A DNA stretch of 21,370 nt from Chara braunii (Eukaryota; Streptophyta; Charophyceae; Charales; Characeae). The stretch covers positions 418,348-439,717 of the forward strand of contig BFEA01000797.1 of assembly GCA_003427395.1 (NCBI GenBank), read 5' to 3'. Of the stretch, positions 1-9,550 are shown piece by piece. Under the pieces are notes generated by a model. The model made no database searches. It was not told the DNA's origin and worked only from the letters and a program-made list of their open reading frames with translations. The translations under genes were made by a program, and so were the position numbers. Every line of letters starts with the position of its first letter. The first letter of the stretch is position 1.

Positions 1-475
1 GGGCGGCCGGGCGCGGGGGATCAATATTGGGTGCGTGGGTCGAAACAACGACCTTTTGTCATTTTTTCTTTTTTTTTTGAAAAAGGGCAACGACCTAGAG
101 ATAGATATCATCATCGAGCGGACCTTTTTTTGCCACAGCGCTCGGGACAACCGCGCTGCATGAAGACAAAGAAAAAGGCAGCGAGCAACTGTGCGGTGCA
201 AAAACAAACAAAAAGGCAGCGCGACACTCAGAGCTGCGAAGACAAAACTGGAAAAAAAGGGGGAAAAAAACACGAAACGGGCACGGGAAGACGACAAAAC
301 CTAACTGATGACCACAACCGGACGATGGCACTTGCAAGATATTCAAGTTCATCTAAGGTCCTCTGCCTGCCTGACACACGCTGGCCCTCACCACGTTGCA
401 TCTCAGGATGTAACAATTCGGTAAAAATCAGTCGGGGTGGCTCCCTCGCCGCAGATAGTGTCGATCGAACTGCTC
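1..475. other. Segment downstream of the pol remnant, no gene seen
   Basis: No reading frame here resembles a known protein. The open frames are low-complexity lysine/arginine-rich translations of A-rich DNA. On the minus strand this follows the end of pol, so it is where a 3' untranslated region and 3' LTR of the retroelement would lie. A minus-strand TGTTACATCC sequence ending at 415 resembles the start of many plant gypsy LTRs. However, no polypurine tract sits directly before it and no second copy is visible elsewhere in the window, so an LTR is not established. Confidence 0.35.
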
Positions 476-756
476 TTACGAACTTTTCACCCCCGGTCCG
501 GCGCGCAGCTTGCGATGGCCCTCCCCCCCTCGGCTGATACGCGTTAAGGGGTAGGATTGATACTGGGGCCCAGCATTTCCATGCCGAGCCTCGTAGCTAC
601 GGACCTGTCTACAGTGGGCCAGTTCGGTCATCCTTTGCCTTTTGCGGGCTAACTTCGGGACGGCCCGTTCCATTAATTCGGTGTACCTTTTGGCCTTGGC
701 CTTGAGAGCTGCACGCGTGTCTCTACCCCCTGCTTCGACAATTTCGAGATACCCCG
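476..756 (-). pseudogene. Ty3/gypsy pol, C-terminal tail after integrase (fragment)
   Basis: A minus-strand frame running through 756-476 continues the integrase C-terminus after a frameshift near 740-760. It is rich in Ala, Lys and Arg (short motif RAALKAKAKRYTEL) and then has the stretch VPKLARKRQRMTELAH. Charged helical tails of this type are common after the catalytic core of Ty3/gypsy integrases. The alternative frame stops at 673 shortly after losing resemblance to integrase, which supports the frameshift. No chromodomain is recognisable after it. The part below about 545 looks like non-coding read-through. The assignment rests on position and composition more than on a diagnostic motif. 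Confidence 0.5.
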
Positions 757-1670
757 GTAATCGACACAGGGGAGGCTATTAGTTCGAAGCTGAAAAGGGG
801 TAAACCCCGTGGACTCATGGGGAGTGGCCCGGTGGATCCCGACGATCTGATATACGATCTCGGGCCAAGGACACGTGTCATGTGCCGCTAAATTCCTGCG
901 AAGTGCAGTTTTAATCATACGGTTGGCATTCTCGGCCAACCNGTTTGACTGGGACACGTGGGGTGCCGTATGTCGGAGCGTGACGCCCCTTCNCGCAAGC
1001 AGTTCTTCTACCTCACCTTTGAATTCCGACCCATTGTCGGTTAGAATTTCTTCCGTATTTAGATGGGTATAGAGGAATCGTTCGATGTACGTGGCTATTT
1101 CTGCGGCCTTTCGGGTCTTACAGGGATAGACTTCGATGTATTTGGAAAAATGGTCAATTAAAACTAACAGGATAGAATATTNACAGCGGTTTGGGCCAGG
1201 TGGCACGTCGATCTATGCCATGTCCATACTGACTCGTTGGAAGGGACGCTCTACTTCTGTTGGTACGATCGTGTTTGGTCCCCGTATAGGGGCGCGATCA
1301 GCAGCACAGACCAGACANTTAGCAACAATGTACTTGACATCATCTCGTATATTGAACCAGAACCATCGGTTCTGGTCTACAGTTGCCTNCGCGACACGTA
1401 TCGCGAAATGAGNGGCCTGTTCTTCGTGAGCAGATCGGATCCAATCGTGTCTCTTGAATGGATGGGGAACCATCAACCACGAACCTGACCCGTCGGTTTT
1501 ACGCTTTTTCAAATGACCGTTGATCCATCGATAGTCCCGAGATCTCTCGGTCGCCCTACGTCTGTCATGTTTGGTGAGGTGGCCCAATGATAATCCCGCT
1601 AATTTTGCCAATAAAATTTTATCCGTCCAAACCTCCGCTCGATGGTATTTTTCGTCATATTCAGGTCCGC
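673..1670 (-). pseudogene. Ty3/gypsy integrase (decayed)
   Basis: In life this domain would insert the retroelement cDNA into chromosomal DNA. The H2C2 zinc-binding region is visible at 1428-1306: two histidines in AHEEQA-x-H, then C-L-V-C after the usual aromatic-rich linker. The catalytic core follows. The first Asp is in SMDMA (codon 1224-1222), the second in LTDNGSEF (codon 1038-1036) and the Glu in LAENANR (codon 933-931), so the three catalytic acidic residues survive. A typical LIDHFSKYIEV strand lies between the first two. An in-frame TAG at 1215-1213 cuts the core right after the first Asp. A frameshift near 1660 separates it from the upstream PHD segment, and another near 750 separates it from the tail. 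Six single N bases fall inside it. Family assignment is firm; the copy cannot make a whole protein. Confidence 0.9.
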
Positions 1671-2045
1671 CGTACGGGCGGCCTCGAATCGAACCTCCGT
1701 GGGGAGTTTGTTTGTTCTACACGGGGGGCACCTCCATTCCTTGCTACTCGTTCGATATCGAACACAGGCCCCGTGCGCACGATTGACACACGTGGCACAT
1801 TCCACCCAATCNACAAATCCGGTCTCGAAGGGATGACAGTCGACCCCATAAACCCGTGCAATACACGTGCAAAAATAACATAATTTATCGGGAAGGGTGG
1901 CGAAAAAAGCCGAGGAAGTGAGAGGGGCAGAATTAGTAGGAGAAGAACGGGTTGAGGAGGCAGGTGGGGTATCATGATCACATATGAGGAGAGATGGGAC
2001 TGACTTGTGGGGAGAGTAGAACAGACAAATTAGTCCTCGTGCCAC
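1599..2045 (-). pseudogene. PHD-like zinc finger segment of pol, between RNase H and integrase
   Basis: This lies in the same frame as the reverse transcriptase-RNase H segment and directly follows a TAA at 2048-2046. The zinc-ligand pattern at 1880-1719 reads C-x2-C (CYFC), about 23 residues, C-x2-C (CATC), x4-H-x2-C (VNRAHGAC), 11 residues, then C-x2-C inside EWRCPPC. That is the C4HC3 order of PHD fingers, including the aromatic residue two positions before the last Cys pair and a DWVEC strand like those of histone-tail readers. The first loop is slightly longer than usual. About 50 residues of Ser/Thr/Pro-rich linker precede it. Position relative to the neighbours suggests it belonged to the polyprotein, not to a host gene, and could have guided integration to chromatin, though that is inference. 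One N falls in the domain at 1812. Confidence 0.75.
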
Positions 2046-3388
2046 TTACTGTTTCGACAAAATCTCCACATGGCCGTACCGGGGTCCAATCTCCTGTTCA
2101 GGTTCGTTCCACGGAATCACCTCCTCATTCTTCGGAACTTTCTCGGGTCGGTGCAGCCATGTCAGTCCGTCCGCATTCCCGTGTCTCTCGTGCTTCCGAT
2201 GACGCATGTCAAAGTCCATGCTCTGCAGCACCGTTGCCCATCGCCCGATCATGCCAGAGTAATCTTTCGATTTCTTCAGAGCCAATAGGGGCTCATGATC
2301 AGTTACCAAGGTGAACTTTCGCCCGTACAGGTAAGCACGAAAGTGACTGATTCCCCAGAGGGCCGCGTAGCATTCACCCGTTGGAGCGGCGTAGTTGCGC
2401 TTGCAGGCGGGCACTGATTTGGACGCATACTCCACCACACTCTCGAGTCCGCTTGGTCCCACCTGGGCAAGGATCGCCGAAATCGCCTCTGGTTGCCAGT
2501 CAGTGATGAGAAGAAAAGGTTTTTCGAGATCCGGTCTTATAAGGACCGGAGCCGAAATGAGAGCGGCCTTGAGTGTGGAAAACGCTTGATCGCACTCCGG
2601 CGTCCAGATCAATGGTTGATCCTTGTGCAACAGATTTGTGAGGGGTCCCGCAATTGCCGCAAAGCTCTTGATATTTCTTCGGTAGTACGAGGCTAGGCCC
2701 AGAAAGGCGCGAACTTGCGTAATAGTCGTAGGCACCGGCGCATCCCTGACAGCTGCCACCTTCTGCGGCTCCGGTTGGAGTCCCTTGTCCGTCACCACGT
2801 GCCCTAGGAAGGAAATGGTGGTGAGGAAAAATTGACACTTCTCAAAGGTCACCTTGAAGCCCGCATCTCGCAACGCATGCAGTGCCCATTCGATGTGTTG
2901 CACGTGTCCCTCGTAGGAACTGGAATACACCAAGATGTCATCCATGTACACAATCACGCAGTAGTTGATGATACTCTGCGTCAGACGAGTCTTTCTCACG
3001 AAGTTCTGAAAAGTCATGTTCATGGCCCGGTGAAAGGTCGCGGCGGCGTTGTAGATACCCATCGGACATCGAATCCACTGCCATGTACCTTCGAAAAGAA
3101 CGAACGCTATTTTCGGACGATCTTCCTCTCGAACAAGAAGATGATGGAACCCATGACAAACATAAAACTTGCTGAAAAATCGAGCACTCCCAATCGCATC
3201 CAACAACTCATCAATCCAGGGGAGAGGGTACACATCTTTAATCGTGATATCATTTAATTTTCGGTAATCAATACAAGTGCGAATCCCTCCAGCCTTTTTA
3301 GGCACAATCACTACAAGGAACGGCCATGGACCTATGGCGGGTTCGATCCATCCATTAGCTTCGAACTCCTTAATCGGTACGGAGCGCA
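2046..3388 (-). pseudogene. Ty3/gypsy reverse transcriptase and RNase H (decayed)
   Basis: This enzyme copies element RNA into DNA and degrades the RNA strand. The frame opens near 3388 with the pre-fingers motif GWIEPAIGPWPF and then VPKKAGGIRTCIDYRKLN. The YMDD catalytic box is intact at 2948-2937. Motif A normally reads SK-x-D, but here the Asp is a Tyr (codon TAT at 3164-3162, one base from GAT), which should abolish polymerisation. The connection region with FLGLASYYRR and the RNase H domain follow. RNase H retains Asp in LLITDW, Glu in TGECYAAL, Asp in LVTDHEPL and the final Asp in NADGL. The frame ends at TAA 2048-2046 and then continues in the same frame into the PHD segment. Frameshifts and a small deletion separate it from the upstream protease region. 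Confidence 0.93.
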
Positions 3389-4665
3389 GCTAATGGGCGG
3401 ATGATCTCCCATGAGAATGGCATGCTCGATCACATTAGTTACGCCGATGTCATTGTCGTGTATGCTCAATACGTCTGCGTAACCGTTTAACACACGGATT
3501 AATGATTTCCGAATCTCCGCGGGGACGTAACCTGGCAGGGTGATTGTTGATTCCCCGAAAATCTTAAGGGGCATATCGACCCAATCAACCGGCGGTTCCT
3601 GCCGATCATGGACGCTAGAGAAAACGGAACAACTGGTGCGAACAGAAAAGACAGAGACTATTACCTGGGATTCCGCGGGGCTGATCATCTCCGTTTCTTT
3701 AGTTTCAGCGTCAGTTTCTGAACCAACCGAGGTTCATTCCACAGTTAACCCCGTCAGATCCGTCATTTCTTGCATCAGATTAGGTACATCACTTACCGCC
3801 GCCTCCGCCTCTTGTTTAATCAAGGCGATGGTGGCTCCTGCCGTTAGTAACGATCTGGGCGGAAAAACAAAGACATCCAAATACTGTTCTGTTTGCTGAT
3901 AACCCGTTCGTAAGAAGAGAGCTCCCTCGTATAAGGTGCGAGGGGGTTCCAAATCATCAGCCAGGTCGGATACTTGTAAGATAGGTTCCCCAAGCAGGAC
4001 CGAAGGACTAACTTGAGTTATCGGAGGCGCAAGCGCGCTGTCTCCTGAATCCACGTGGAAACTTCGAGCAGGGTCGGGACACACTTGGAAAAATCCTCGG
4101 GAATTTCGTGTTCGAAAAGTTCAACCAAGCGCTTTCATTCATCTTCATTGGGCAGCTCTTCTTTGTATTCTTGTTCCCTGATTCCATCACTGATGTCCGA
4201 GGGAGAGCACTCCTCGATATCAATGCATCGAATCATCCCAATTTGGGCCGAGTTAGGGACCCGTTTTATCGTTCGGGTGGAAACTCGCAAAGGGACAGTT
4301 TGAGGTTTTCCCCCAATTTGCGTGAGCACCAATTGTTTCGAATCGAAATGCAGACGTGCGCCTACCGCCATCGCCCAAGGTAATCCCAATAACACAGAAT
4401 AGGAACGTACATCTATTACGAGCGCGTTAACAAGGATGTGTACTCGCCCAACTTTTACAGCCACCTTTTCAATAATGCCTACAATGTTCATTGCTTCCTC
4501 GTTGGCAGAGACATAGTTGTCTTTGCCGGATTGAGGAAGAATGGATTCACGTCGTCCTGTCTTTTTGACAGTATCTAACGATATGGCCACTGCAGAAGAC
4601 CCCGTGTCGATAAGGGCATTAAACGGCTTGCCCCAAACTTCACAGTCGCATTCCGCACTTTCCAT
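3332..4665 (-). pseudogene. Ty3/gypsy aspartic protease and protease-RT linker (decayed)
   Basis: The retropepsin that matures the polyprotein is recognisable from ALIDTGSSAVAIS (catalytic Asp codon 4608-4606) and the later hydrophobic-Gly motif VLLGLPWAM. The following acidic linker has an in-frame TGA at 4137-4135. It continues in the same frame for some 30 codons, then shifts frame near 4070. A second piece runs 4084-3734, meets another TGA (3736-3734), and continues in the same frame from 3688 to about 3380. It ends with HPPI and PYRL, which normally sit just before the reverse transcriptase. The usual spacer between PYRL and the RT start is shortened here, suggesting a small deletion near 3385. 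Protease identity is firm; the linker is assigned by position. Confidence 0.82.
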
Positions 4666-5336
4666 AGTACCGGCTGAGCTCGTACGAAGTGATCTTTTTC
4701 TGCTAACGAGATCGCTGCTATACGTGTGGCTTCAGGTTCGGGTTCTTTTGTGTCAGGCTCGGGGGATGCAACTTCCTCGCTTCCTTCCTTCTTCTTCAAC
4801 ATCCGTTGTATGCGCCGATAGGTAAAGCGTTTTTGATTCTTCTGGCAATGTTGTAAAATTTTGCCGTTCGCCGCTTCAGATATGGTGACTTGATGTCCTA
4901 CTGGGATAGGAACGCGAATATCTAGTTGTTTGAGCATTTTCAATACATCAATGTCTCCTGTCCGAAACTGCGGTCCAGGATTGGATTCGCGATCGACCCA
5001 TTCGAGATCATCTGGGGCCGATCGGATCGCTCCGATCATGCCTACGAGATGGAGATACTCGAGAGGATCGACCATGTAAGCAGCGTCAGAGGAAGATGCT
5101 CCCGAGGTCGACGTCGTTGCCTTCGAAGGGGAAGGCTGCTCTGGGCCATATACCACGAGTTCTCCTCCTTGGTCCGTATTCATCAAAGCGGTCACTCGTC
5201 CTTGATTCAGGGTCACGGGGGCCGCCGCAGATAAGGGCTGACTACGCTTTGGCTGCGGGCAGTCTAGGGCGAAATGTCTGGGCTGTTTGCAGTTAAAACA
5301 CTCGATCTTTCTGGCTGGATTGGCTAGGTGAGGGAA
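4575..5336 (-). pseudogene. Ty3/gypsy gag C-terminus with CCHC zinc knuckle, leading into pol
   Basis: The nucleocapsid zinc knuckle CFNCKQPRHFALDC (C-x2-C-x4-H-x4-C) lies at 5300-5259 and would bind and package the element RNA. It is followed by a Ser/Thr-rich linker and a charged segment (RRIQRMLKKKEG) that leads toward the protease. The frame has an in-frame TAG just upstream at about 5339-5337. The same frame continues beyond it as a Gly/Pro/Ala-rich stretch to roughly 5430, so the original reading frame probably began further right. The frame is lost near 4640 and the protease continues in another frame. There is no capsid-like sequence immediately upstream in this part of the window; one is found separately at 12.2-13.2 kb. 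Confidence 0.82.
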
Positions 5337-5973
5337 CTAAGGTGCGTACCCTGGAGCAAGTGGGGCAGGTAAGAGCAGAAATGATGTGGGGGCCGACCGA
5401 GCAGGGGCCGGTGTCGAGCCCCCACCGTTTCAGGGCTTGGTTCAATGTCTTCCCCCCCGGCCGAGTGCGGTGGGTTGGTGGACTGGCAGACAGTCACGCA
5501 GGATTTTGGAGAGTTGTAGGAAAATTAGAAATACATTCACAAGCAACCTTTGTCACACAGTCGAGTAGTTAGGATTATCCCTCCTGCCAACGGCGACACG
5601 GCTTAGAGTGAGGCGTTTGGTTTTATCGCTTGCACCTGAACCCGTATAAAGGTTAGACTCAAGGTCACCGGAGTCCCTATTATCCAGGAGTCCTTCAAGT
5701 AGCCTTGAGTGTAACCTGTTATGATAAGGAGTGATAAATAACTTGTTATCTCATGCATAAACATTCCATGCATTACAGGTCATGCATCATTAGTCAAAAG
5801 ACACTGAGAGGACGAAAAGACCAGAAACCAGACTCTGCAAGAGTATGACCAGAGACACGAGACTGAAGAGTAGTACACAGGGAATGGAGGAAGGAGTCAT
5901 AAAGAAGGGGTTGCAGTCACTGATAGATAATAATAATATCATAGTACATCTCAGTGACTAAAAGATACGAGCC
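5337..5973. other. Spacer between the gag-pol remnant and an unrecognised reading frame
   Basis: The left 100-150 bases probably belong to the low-complexity part of gag on the minus strand. The remainder has no frame resembling a known protein. Three CATGCAT words lie close together (5752-5758, 5768-5774, 5781-5787). The segment is AT-richer than its neighbours. No LTR, tRNA or other RNA gene is recognised. Confidence 0.4.
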
Positions 5974-7230
5974 TCAGTCAATGACAACGAGCGGTATCCC
6001 CTCATGAGTGAGTTCGACTGTCTGGGACTCCATATCTGGTACACACTGGTCCTCCTCATCATTGAGAACCTGAGTGGCGATAGACTCTGGGACCACATAG
6101 CTGATGTCGAAAGATGTCGTAGGATCAATCGTGCTGATGAATGTCATACATCTATCCATCTCCTCGTCGGAAATGCTGCCAGTGGCACCGATCAAGATCT
6201 CGATCCGCCCCTTGCCGTAGATGTAGTCATATGAAACCTCCAGAAAACGGTCTCCATAGAGAGGCTTCCGAAAAGCTTGTATGACAAAATCTGCTCCCAC
6301 CAAATGGCCGTAGCCATCCCCAAGATATGGGACTGGTCCCTTCCCCCTTGAAGGGCCGACTACCTCCTCTGACCTGGGTCCTCCTGACATGTAATGTCCG
6401 AATCAATCACCCTCAAGCAAATATCGTGCCAAGAGATACACAACCCGTCGTACGGCTGCCTTTCGCCTGCGTCTCACTCCGGCGACCAATGTCATAAAAT
6501 GCTCTGATCTGCTCCAAATCAAGCGTGCTCAGTCCCTGTGAGTATCCCAATCAAAATAGTCCCCGAAATCAACGTCGCTCACACAGCAAGGCCCTTGGTT
6601 TGACTCGTCCGTCTCTGACCTCTGTAGACAGGTGGTAATAGGTATCCCGGATCTGGCCACCTCGCTCCTAATCCTCCTGTCTTTACGCCTCTTTTCCCTG
6701 CTGCCACCTCTGCTCAACGGTTTGGGATTACAGTGATCAAAGTCATAGTGGGCACCACCTGGTGCAAAGTGGATCTATGGAAACACCACGTGTAACCAGT
6801 GCTCTCTCCAACAACTCTCCCTGCGGAAGATATAGTCAGCAATTCGGTCGTAGGTGGTTCCCTTTATTCCCTGTCCGGCTTTTCTCACATGATAACTGAT
6901 CACCAATGTGGGAGACTTAGTGGCCCTGATGACGAAACTTTGATGCCCAATGTGTCGATAGCAGAACTTCTCAACCAGCTTACCCCATGTAGGGGTTGTC
7001 TCACGTTGAGAAGCCAGCTTGACCAATCTGCAAAATAGTATAGAATGTTCCTGGTAAGCTGTTGTGCCGAGCAATGATATCCTGGAGATGAAGGGGATAT
7101 CAATAGCCCGGGGAATTAACCCAACTCGATGGGGTCGGAGAGGACAACACCTCAGTAGGCCCTCCAGCCAAACTGGTAACAACCAACTCAATATAGAGGC
7201 CCGCCTGAATGGGCCTGGCTGAATCAGCAA
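5974..7230 (-). pseudogene. Unrecognised long reading frame broken by three stops
   Basis: One minus-strand frame is kept from 7230 to 5974 (about 419 codons) and is interrupted only by TAG at 6777-6775, TGA at 6531-6529 and TGA at 6405-6403. The segments between stops do not look like random low-complexity sequence. There is a region with RKAGQGIKGTTYDRIADYIF, a basic stretch (SREKRRKDRRIR), an RRRRKAAVRRVVYLLARYLL helix-like stretch, and a final acidic part containing YGKGRIEILIGATGS and DEEMDRCMTF. I do not recognise the family. The two TGA codons could be CGA codons hit by deamination of methylated CpG. The first 40 or so codons overlap the edge of a tandem array, so the true start is probably near 7180 or has been lost. 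It could be a transposon protein, since it lies between retroelement pieces, but that is only context. Confidence 0.45.
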
Positions 7231-7470
7231 TCAACTCGATACAAGGGTCTGCCTGAATGGGCCCGGCTGAACAGCAACAACTCGATATAGGGGCCCGCCT
7301 GAATGGGCCCGGCTGAACAGCAACAACTCGATATAGGGACCCGCCTGAATGGGCCCGGCTGATCAGCAGCAACTCAGATATAGGGGCCCGCCTAAATGGG
7401 CCCGGCTAAAAAGCAACAACTCGATATAGGGACCCGCCTGAATGGGCCCGACTGATCAACAGCAACTCAG
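7187..7470. repeat. Tandem array, about 46-bp unit, six copies
   Basis: Successive copies begin CAACTCGATATAGGG and contain the pair GGGCCC...GGGCCC flanking GCCTGAAT, then GGCTGAACAG. Copies vary by point changes and small indels (46-48 bp). Open frames across it are translations of the repeat, not genes. It sits at the 5' side of the broken minus-strand frame. Confidence 0.9.
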
Positions 7471-7859
7471 CGGCTCATCATAGCAACATCATACGAACGT
7501 CTCGGCAGCAAGTGGACTAGAGCATGAGGATTGAACTGCAAGTATTGTCACTGAGAGAGACTAATCATCAAAATATTATCTATGCAGAGGCCAGTTGCAA
7601 AATACTGCGCGTGCAAACCAGACTGCACTAATATCATATGCGCAAGGAAAATACCGCCTGCACAGGGTCTGATATGAATATCGTCCATGCAGAGACTGAT
7701 CAGCAAGAAATCATATCAGAGGGAGTTGGGACTAGTCATATCATCAGAGATATCCAGTCATGTCCTCAAGACTAATCACACTCGCTGGGCGCATGTCCCC
7801 GACCATCATATCAGCGGGACATGCGATCTAGAATCATCAAAGCACACACTCATATAGCC
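7471..7859. other. Non-coding spacer between arrays
   Basis: No reading frame or RNA gene is seen. It has loosely repeated words such as ATCATATCAGAG and CTGATATGAATATC, possibly highly diverged array units. It becomes GC-rich with GGGCGC words at its right end, where the next array begins. Confidence 0.4.
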
Positions 7860-8835
7860 TACTCGAGCCCGGGCGCACTCATGGAGCAATACCAAACGTG
7901 GGCGCGCATGGGCGCGCACTCAAATGACTATATCTAACTCGGGCACGCATGGGCGCGCACTCTCGCGGCAATACCGAGCCTGGGCACGCGTAGGCACGCA
8001 CTCAAATAGCAATACAGATCATGGGCGCACGTGAGCGCATACTCAAATGATAATATCTGGCTTGGGCGCGCATGGGTGCGCACTCATATAGCAATACCGA
8101 GCTCGGGCGCACACGGGCGCACGCTCATATAACAATACCGGGCTTGGCCGCACACGGGCGCACGCTCATATAGCGATACCGAGCTCAGGCACACACGAGT
8201 GCACGCTTATATAGCGATACCGAGCTAGGGCGCGCACGGGCGCACACTCTAACAATCAATGCCTAGCTTGGGCGCGCATGCGCGCGCACTCTAACAACAA
8301 TGCCAAGCTTGGGCGTGCATGGGCGCGCACTCTAACAGCAATGTCAAGCTTGGGCGCGCATGGGCGCGCATGGGCGCGCACTCTAACAGCATTGCCAAGC
8401 TTGGGCACGCATGGGCACGCACTCTAACAGCAATGCCAAGCTTGGGTGCGCATGGGCGCGCACTCTAACAACAATGCCAAGCTTGGGCGGGCATCAGCGC
8501 TCACTCTAACAGCAATGCCAAGCTTGGGCGCGCATGGGCGCGCACTCTAACAGCAATGCCAAGCTTGGGCGCGCATGGGCGCGCACTCTAACAGCAATGC
8601 CAAGCTTGGGCGCGCATGGGCGCGCACTCTAACAACAATGCCAAGCTTGGGCGCGCATCGGCGCTCATTCTAACAGCAATGCCAAGCTTGGGCGCGCATG
8701 GGCGCGCACTCTAACAGCAATGCCAAGCTTGGGCGCGCATCGGCACGCACTCTAACAGCAATGCCAAGCTCGGGCGCGCATGGGCGTGCACTCTAACAGC
8801 AATGCCAAGCATGGGCACGCATGGGCGCGCACTCT
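7860..8835. repeat. CpG-dense 41-bp tandem array, about 24 copies
   Basis: The central copies are nearly identical with a 41-bp period, for example AGCTT at 8522, 8562 and 8603. Each contains GGGCGCGCATGGGCGCGCAC followed by TCTAACAGCAATGCCAAGCTT. The left third (to about 8270) is diverged, with TATAGCAATACCGAGCTCG in place of the HindIII-containing half. One copy near 8344-8372 has an extra GGGCGCGCAT block. The central homogeneity with diverged flanks is what unequal exchange produces in satellites. There is no gene; short open frames across it are repeat translations. Confidence 0.95.
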
Positions 8836-9185
8836 AACAGCCAAATTGAGGCTGGGCGCGCACTCAGACAGCCAAATTGAGGCTGGGCTCGCACTTTAAC
8901 AGCCAAACTGAGCCTGGGCGCGCACTCAAAGAACCAAGTTGAGGCTGGGCGCGCACTCAAACAGCCAAACTGAGGCTGGGCGCGCACTCAAACAGCCAAA
9001 CTGAGAGTGGGCGCGCACTCAAACAGCCAAACTGAGGTTGGGCGCGCACTCAAACAGCCAAACTGAGGCTGGGGGCGCGCACTCAAACAGCCAAACTGAG
9101 GCTGGGCACGCACTCAAACAGTCAAACTGAGGCTGGGTGCGCACTCAAACAACCAAACTAAGGCTGGGCGCGCACTCAAAATCAT
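8832..9185. repeat. 31-bp tandem array, about 11 copies
   Basis: The period is 31 bp (GAGGCTGGG-type starts at 8941, 8972, 9003, 9034 and 9065). The unit contains GGGCGCGCACTC, shared with the 41-bp array to its left, then AAACAGCCAAACTGAG. One copy has a two-base GG insertion near 9072. The switch from the 41-bp to the 31-bp unit occurs inside the shared GCGCGCACTC block near 8840. Confidence 0.93.
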
Positions 9186-9550
9186 CAGAAGCAGTAGACG
9201 CAGATTAAGCAAAATTCCACAGATTGAGTGCGCACTGTCGCACAAAATCAAAATCATCAAAATCAAGTTTTGCATATCGATCATGCAGTGTCATACTCAA
9301 ATTCGAGTGCACACAGTTACACTTGCTCGGAATGATCAATGCTGAGTTTTCAAATTGGGTGCACACTGTTCAAAATTGTCATGCCAAATTTATAGATAAA
9401 GTGCGCACAGTCGCACATACTCAAAATCATCGAAGCGGGTTTTTCAGATAAAGAGCGCAGTGTCGCACTCAAATCTGAGTGCGCACAGTCGCATATGCAT
9501 CATTGGCTTTCTCAAAATAAGGGCGCAGTGCCGCGCTAAAGTTTCAGTGC
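9186..9550. repeat. Degenerate repeats with GTGCGCAC dyads
   Basis: Irregularly spaced words such as GTGCGCAC, CAGTCGCACATACTCAAA and AAAATCATC recur several times. The spacing is not constant enough to give one period. It shares GCGCACTCAAA with the array on the left and GAGTGC...CACA...TACTCAA with the array on the right, so it looks like a transitional or decayed array. No gene is seen. Confidence 0.65.

Noticed and set aside
1-415. 3' LTR starting at minus-strand TGTTACATCC
   Set aside because: No adjacent polypurine tract, no second copy in the window and no defined other end, so it is not called as a feature.
31-537. Plus-strand 168-codon frame at the left edge
   Set aside because: Lys/Arg/Gln-rich translation of A-rich DNA. 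It lies opposite the downstream end of pol and has no domain.
5974-6717. Alternative genetic code reading TGA as an amino acid
   Set aside because: TAG and TAA also interrupt frames in the same window, and the other coding pieces are frameshifted. Ordinary decay explains it better.
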